A model generated the notes under the pieces. That model searched no databases. It was given only the letters and a program-made list of their open reading frames with translations, and was not told the DNA's origin. This document shows, in pieces, positions 59,131 to 64,000 of a DNA stretch of 64,000 nucleotides. Source of the DNA: Smallanthus sonchifolius (taxonomy: Eukaryota > Streptophyta > Magnoliopsida > Asterales > Asteraceae); NCBI GenBank assembly GCA_023525975.1, contig CM042027.1:10186001-10250000 (forward strand), written 5' to 3'. The position numbers and the translations under genes were made by a program. Position 1 is the stretch's first letter; every line of letters starts with the position of its first letter.

Positions 59131-60276
59131 ATGGCGGATCAATCATCAGTTACCCTTCAGAAGAAATCCGATCGTCGACCTAAAGAGTTGTCGAAATCTT
59201 TTGTACCGAAGAAGAAGGATTCAACTCGAATTCTTTGCCCAGAGATGACTGACGTAAATCAAGATCATAAGAGGAGGTGTTTGGAGAAACTGGTGGTACG
59301 TAGAGAACGGATGACGCAACAAAATGTCGAAGATGCTAAATGTGCATTGGAGGTTGAAGTCATTGATGATACGGCTCTAATCGAGGCCACTGCTGCTGTT
59401 ACTAGATTTAAGAATCGTTATCGGAAGGAATCGAAAGGAGATACGGGTGGTTCGAGGATTCATAAGGAAGAAAACGATGGCAAGAAGAAGAGAAATAAAG
59501 GGTTCAAGAAACAGGGGCAAAGGTGTTCGATGAAATGCCTGAGTGAGAAGAAATCAAAGGCTCAAGTGGTTGAAGATAAAATTACATCTGGGTATAGAAA
59601 AATGTCTGCTAAAGTGAAATATGTTTACCAAAAGAAGGATACCAAGAATGTAATTGAAAAGATTGTTGGTGGGATCATTCAAGAAACTGATGTGAATTTG
59701 AAGGTTTCAATTGGGGATGAAAAAGAATCCACCATCAAATTGGTAGAAACTGATGTGAATTTGAAGGTTCCAGTTGGGGATGAGAAAGAATCCACCATCA
59801 AATTAGTAGAAACTGATGTGAATTTGAAGGTTCCAATTGGGGATGAAAAAGAATCCACCATCAATTTGGTAGAAACAGAAACTGTAAATGAGAAGGATGA
59901 TGGGTTAGAATTAACATCCCAAAATGAAGCAGAAGATGAAAATGTATCTGAAACCACAGATGTTGGATCAAAGAAAAGTGCATACTCAAGGGAGGAAATG
60001 GAGGCGCTGAGGTTTGTGGATGAACCGGGACAAAAGACTAAATGGATCGCGGTGTACAGTGGGTTTGCATCATCTGTGGCCAGGGAGTACACTAGGCTTG
60101 TGGTTGATGCCAACAACCGGCCAACACAAAGGTACAATCGTGTGGTAAACTATGGTTCTGGTCGTCATGCTAATCCTATTCTTAGTATGCCTCCGGTTTT
60201 ACCTTTGTCTTCACCATCAAATAACAGAAAGTTTGAACCATATGATCGCGTAGGGTTTAGGGTAAATTTCAACTGA
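59131..60276 (+). CDS. Lys-rich protein of unknown function with three 21-residue repeats
   Basis: Intronless, 381 residues. The first 55 residues are basic (DRRPKELSKSFVPKKK). Residues 60-95 hold a helix-forming stretch (VVRRERMTQQNVEDAKCALE). A Lys/Arg-rich middle (KKKRNKGFKKQGQRCSMK) suggests nuclear location. Residues 185-247 are three tandem copies of ETDVNLKVPIGDEKESTIKL plus V, each 63 bp (59683-59745, 59746-59808, 59809-59871) and nearly identical in DNA. The C-terminal 100 residues look more conserved: SREEMEALRFVDEPGQKTKW, then VYSGFASSVAREYTRLV. No known domain recognised. A TATA element about 90 bases upstream and good dicot coding composition support a real gene. Confidence 0.75.
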   Translation: MADQSSVTLQKKSDRRPKELSKSFVPKKKDSTRILCPEMTDVNQDHKRRCLEKLVVRRERMTQQNVEDAKCALEVEVIDDTALIEATAAVTRFKNRYRKESKGDTGGSRIHKEENDGKKKRNKGFKKQGQRCSMKCLSEKKSKAQVVEDKITSGYRKMSAKVKYVYQKKDTKNVIEKIVGGIIQETDVNLKVSIGDEKESTIKLVETDVNLKVPVGDEKESTIKLVETDVNLKVPIGDEKESTINLVETETVNEKDDGLELTSQNEAEDENVSETTDVGSKKSAYSREEMEALRFVDEPGQKTKWIAVYSGFASSVAREYTRLVVDANNRPTQRYNRVVNYGSGRHANPILSMPPVLPLSSPSNNRKFEPYDRVGFRVNFN

Positions 60277-62072
60277 AATAGTTGCATTTGTAAATGCATG
60301 GTAAGATACCTTTCTTGTTGTATATTGTTGTTCATGATTTCATCTGCTAGCTGCCCTGCAAAGGGAATGTAAATCAGTTTAGAGAACATTGATTTGTTGG
60401 GAAGTTTGTGCATATTGTAGAAAGAATAAGTCTGAATAAAACAAATGCTTGTTGATTGCCAACTTTTTATCAGATATTCAAATTCTTTAGTATTGTGCAT
60501 TGTGTTCTATCTGTTCAACTTGAATTCTTTATCTCTCAGTAAATGATTGTATGATGACTATTGACAAGTTCTATTTGATTGTCTTACACTCATACTGATC
60601 CAGTGATCATGAGAAATTGAGAATGTGTCAGTCCTTTGGATTCTGTTGAATGCTTAAAACATTGTTAACTCAGTTCAAATATGAATTAGATTTGTATGTG
60701 ATGTATAATGTGTTAAATTGTGTAAGATGACAGAAAATTCATGGCTCACTAAGTTGATATTTGGTAAGTTAAATTGCTCAATGTATACACTTAAAAGTTT
60801 AAATATGATAGCAATATTGCTATATATCATCTCATGGGGTGTTGGTGTTTGGTTTATGAATGCTTTTAGGTATTTTTATTGATAAACAACCTTGTGTTAG
60901 TAACTGTCTTAACTGTCATAGTGTAAGAAATTTGAAGATGACTCTAATGTTCAAGTCTATAATATATGTAATTACTATTCATTTCTAACTTAGTTTTGTC
61001 TATTTAATTTAACTTAAAACTAAACTTCCTTTCCTTATTGATTGATAAATCGACAACGTTTGTGTTCCTTGTTATCATCCCTGAATCTTATCACTAGACT
61101 ATACTACACGACTAGGTACATTGTCGAATCATGTGTTGAATACAACTAGTACTATTAACGGATTTATAAATTTTAAAACATGTGTGTTCGACACACGCAT
61201 TGTCTCTTATCATCACATGTCATAATAAGTTATAAATGATGTCTTAAACCCCAACTCCACTTCCCCTGATCCCGCGAATGTCAAATCGATGCTAGAAAAT
61301 TGAAACCAGAGATGCCAAGATCAAGTTTAGTAAAATGGTGCTTCGCGATAAAAAGTGTACCACACGCGCATGGGCGAAGCTTTTTTAGGGCCCGGGCGCC
61401 CCGCCCCCCCCCCCCCCCCAATTTTTCACTCAACAGTGTTAATTTATACGTATTCGGCCGAAAATTTTATAGTTCCAGTCCCCTGATAGGAAAAAAAATC
61501 CAGGCCCCCCTGCGTGTTTTTTTTTCAAATTTCGCAACTGCACACGTGCGTAACTAGAATTTTGTGTTAAAAGATTAAGAATTTTAATAAGGTGAGAAAA
61601 CAAAGAATCATAGAAAACTCGCATAGGAAAAGTCGAACATCAAGAATGCATGTTGACCGATCTCACAAAATAAGCCAAACTTTTTTCATCTAGATATTTC
61701 CTCCACATGTGACATGATAGCCAATATTTGACGCCACATCAAGCAACAAGTATATCTTTGTTAAAAATATTAGGTTAGAAACTCATCTATTAAAAATATT
61801 AGGTTATTATAAATAAAAAATATTTATTTTTAATAATATCTTAAAAAAATCCACTAAAAACATAAGCTACCATACATTATCCATTTTATAATAATGAATT
61901 ATTTTAGTACTAATAATCTCTCTGCTATATCACAAAACTACATTCCATGAAGGCTGAAGAGAAACAAAATATATTAATGAAGAAATGTGGGCCATGTGGA
62001 CCAGCAGCTTATTATAGGCATTTAATAGCCGGCCCATCCTAGCCCAATCGACATTAAGTTGGCCTACCTAAC
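60277..62072. other. Intergenic stretch, mostly AT-rich
   Basis: 60277-60500 is probably the 3' UTR of the upstream gene. 61300-61560 contains a GC island with a C-run (about 61400-61420) and TTTTAGGGCCCGGGCGCC next to it, perhaps a decayed hAT piece. No gene recognised. Confidence 0.5.
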
Positions 62073-64000
62073 TAGAGGTGCACAAAAAAACCGGTTTGGA
62101 AATCCAAACCGGTTCCGAACCGGAACCCGAACCGCCCCATAACCGGTTTTGTGTGAACCGGTTTCAAACCGATACGAACCGCCAGTTTACAACCGGTTTA
62201 ACCTATTTGTGCGACGAGCGGTTTAAAACCGGTTTTTTGTGAACCGGTTTGAGAAACCGGTTTGGTAAACCGGTTTGAACCGGTTTAACGGTAAAAAAAA
62301 AAAATAGCCGTTGGAAACGGCTATATAGCCGTTGGGACCAATTTTTGACCGTTTTTTGACCGTTTTTTGACCCATTTTAACCCCCAAACACATTATAAAT
62401 AGGTAGTGGGTGTTTTGGTTAAATCACACTTCTCAAACGCTCAAAAAACGCTCAAAAAATTTCAAAAAACGCAATGGCAGGTTCTTCAAGTTATGGTGTT
62501 TCCTCTAACGAAGTTAGCGTTGTGAAAATAATACCAACAACGAGGAACCCCGCAATTTGGTCAAACTACGATCTATGTGAGTTGTCTAACGGGTTGGAAC
62601 GTGCTCGTTGCAAAAAATGTGGTGGTTTTTTTAAAAAGGAATCAAATTCTACTCTAAAAACTCATCTGGAAAAATCGTGTCAGAGTTTGAAGAATATTCC
62701 AGGTGAGGGTCAAGCATCTATGACAAGCGAGGGTGGAATTTGGAACTTCGATCCAAATATTGTTCGAGATAGAATGGCGAAATTAGTTATTCAAAGAGGT
62801 TTGCCGTTCAACCATTTCGACAACCCGCTCACGACAAGGATGATTCAAGAAGCTCTTCAACCACGTTATCATCAAGTAAGTCGTAGTACTCTTAGACGTG
62901 ATTGTCTAAAAATGTGGAAAAAAGCAAAAAAAGAATTAATTTTAGGTTTTGAAAAATTGGAAACCGGTGTGAACTTAACCACCGACGTTTGGTCGGCTCC
63001 ACATGGTATTCCCGACTCATATATTTGCGTTACCGCTCATTGGGTTGATCCCAATACGTGGCAAATGATGAAACGTACAATCGCGTTTGATATGTTTGAA
63101 TATCCGAACACGGGTCAAAATTTATTTCACATTTTAGATGATGTGATAACCGATTTTAAATTACAAAATAAATTATTTTCAATATCTTTTGATAATGCCT
63201 CAAATAATACAAATGCGGTTCAAAAATTAATATTAAAATATAATCCGATTTGCAACGGCGCTTTTTTCCATAATCGATGTATTGCACACATCATCAACTT
63301 AGCCGTGCAAGACGGGCTTGGGGTTGAACCCGTTATTGAAATAAGTAATGCATTTCGAGTCATGCTTAAAGACGTTTTTAGTAGTAGTAAAAAAAGATAC
63401 CATGAATATATTAGATTATGTAACGATACGGGTTTGATTTGCTTAGGTCCCAATTGGGACCTCCCAACAAGATGGAATTCAACTTATAAAATGTTTCATA
63501 GTGCTATACGTCAAAAAGATACTTTATCAATTTTTCATGATATGCTTTCCTCAAAACCGCGTCGTAAAATTCAAAGTTTTCCGTCTACGAGTTGGGACAT
63601 TCTTGAAAATTTAACCGAATTGCTCGAAGTTTTCAAAACCGCCACTACTTTTTTATCCGGGGTTTATTACCCCACAAGTCCCTTGGCTCTTAAACAAATA
63701 TTTCTAATGTGTAACAAATTAGCCGAACTTGAAAATAAAAATACTCTTTTTACGACAATGATAAAACCGATGAAAGAAAAATTTGTTAAATATTTTAAAG
63801 AAATGCCTCCGGTTATAACTTGTGCCGCCGCATTAAACCCTACAATTAATGTTTACGGTGTTGAAACCTTGATTGATAAAATAACTTACGATTTGGATTT
63901 GAATTCCGAAGATATTCATTTTTCAACCGTAACAAAAACTTATTTTAACAAATGTTTGCAAGATTTGTTTGATATTTATTTACATAAATATGGTACAACA
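62073..64000 (+). mobile_element. hAT transposon, left part, probably autonomous type
   Basis: The left terminus TAGAGGTGCACAAAA begins at 62073. TACCTAAC before it would be the 8-bp duplication, unconfirmed because the right end is outside the window. 62088-62295 carries about eleven ACCGGT motifs, the expected subterminal transposase sites. Next come TAGCCGTT inverted words and a TTTTTTGACCG tandem (62340-62372). A TATA element ATTATAAATAG sits at about 62391. The transposase frame follows at 62474. Confidence 0.85.
62474..64000 (+). CDS. hAT transposase with BED zinc finger (3' part outside window)
   Basis: An uninterrupted frame of 509 codons runs from ATG at 62474 to the window end without a stop. 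A BED-type zinc finger lies near residues 27-70, with Cys46, Cys49, His64 and Cys69 (RCKKCGGFF...HLEKSC). The hAT catalytic region follows with TTDVWSA (Asp171), FDNASNN (Asp240) and RCIAHIINL; later DLPTRWNSTY matches plant ricesleeper-like transposases. The hAT dimerisation domain would be beyond the edge. These enzymes bind the subterminal repeats and cut and paste the element. The lack of any stop or frame change over 1.5 kb suggests a young copy. Confidence 0.93.
   Translation, partial: MAGSSSYGVSSNEVSVVKIIPTTRNPAIWSNYDLCELSNGLERARCKKCGGFFKKESNSTLKTHLEKSCQSLKNIPGEGQASMTSEGGIWNFDPNIVRDRMAKLVIQRGLPFNHFDNPLTTRMIQEALQPRYHQVSRSTLRRDCLKMWKKAKKELILGFEKLETGVNLTTDVWSAPHGIPDSYICVTAHWVDPNTWQMMKRTIAFDMFEYPNTGQNLFHILDDVITDFKLQNKLFSISFDNASNNTNAVQKLILKYNPICNGAFFHNRCIAHIINLAVQDGLGVEPVIEISNAFRVMLKDVFSSSKKRYHEYIRLCNDTGLICLGPNWDLPTRWNSTYKMFHSAIRQKDTLSIFHDMLSSKPRRKIQSFPSTSWDILENLTELLEVFKTATTFLSGVYYPTSPLALKQIFLMCNKLAELENKNTLFTTMIKPMKEKFVKYFKEMPPVITCAAALNPTINVYGVETLIDKITYDLDLNSEDIHFSTVTKTYFNKCLQDLFDIYLHKYGTT

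Noticed and set aside
59679..60137. Ser/Thr-rich open frame opposite the repeat gene
   Set aside because: It is the antisense shadow of the triplicated segment and its flank.

Overview
The window is plant nuclear DNA. It has intron-rich genes with GT-AG introns in AT-rich sequence, plastid and mitochondrial targeting leaders, and Helitron, hAT, MULE-like, RTE and Gypsy-type repeats. The gene set is that of a dicot. The repeat families and the long LTRs recall Asteraceae, but that is a judgement from memory and not a search.

Layout. 1-1039 (-): 5' part of a plastid-type protein gene that runs off the left edge. 2361-4324 (-): URM1, four exons, 99 aa. 5480-13944 (+): a SEC24 C/D-like COPII coat gene, 24 coding exons, 1069 aa, with a MULE-like element in intron 11. 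15726-16535 (-): a single-exon ribosomal-L1-domain protein. 16960-17830 (-): decayed endogenous pararetrovirus sequence. 18878-22217 (-): the nucleolar WD40 protein UTP7/WDR46, 8 exons, 519 aa. 22218-30207: gene-poor, with Helitron, hAT and RTE remains. 30208-31017 (+): an intronless DUF4408/DUF761 protein. 31018-45221: a repeat block with a 3.1-kb solo LTR, an inverted truncated copy of the same LTR, a Helitron-derived tandem array and two head-to-head Helitrons. 45222-49784 (+): CFM3-type CRM-domain splicing factor, 9 exons, 821 aa. 50518-53601 (-): mitochondrial RECA3, 8 exons, 415 aa, convergent with CFM3. 56200-57234 (-): a small unknown protein (94 aa) with a broken partial copy downstream. 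59131-60276 (+): an unknown 381-aa basic protein with three 21-residue repeats. 62073-64000 (+): the left 1.9 kb of a hAT transposon with an uninterrupted transposase frame, cut by the window edge.

The genes do not form a pathway. They cover sulfur carrier/urmylation (URM1), ER-to-Golgi transport (SEC24), ribosome biogenesis (UTP7, L1-domain protein), organelle RNA splicing (CFM3) and mitochondrial recombination (RECA3). I translated the exons by hand. All internal splice phases of the six multi-exon models agree, and the 2-exon small gene also closes in frame.

The most interesting structure is in the repeats. Several non-autonomous hAT elements have 8-bp target duplications readable directly. 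The pair of inverted LTR copies shares a TATA box, a conserved leader with an AG/GT junction and a tRNA-like A-box/B-box module. I found no new defence or metabolic system that the sequence supports.
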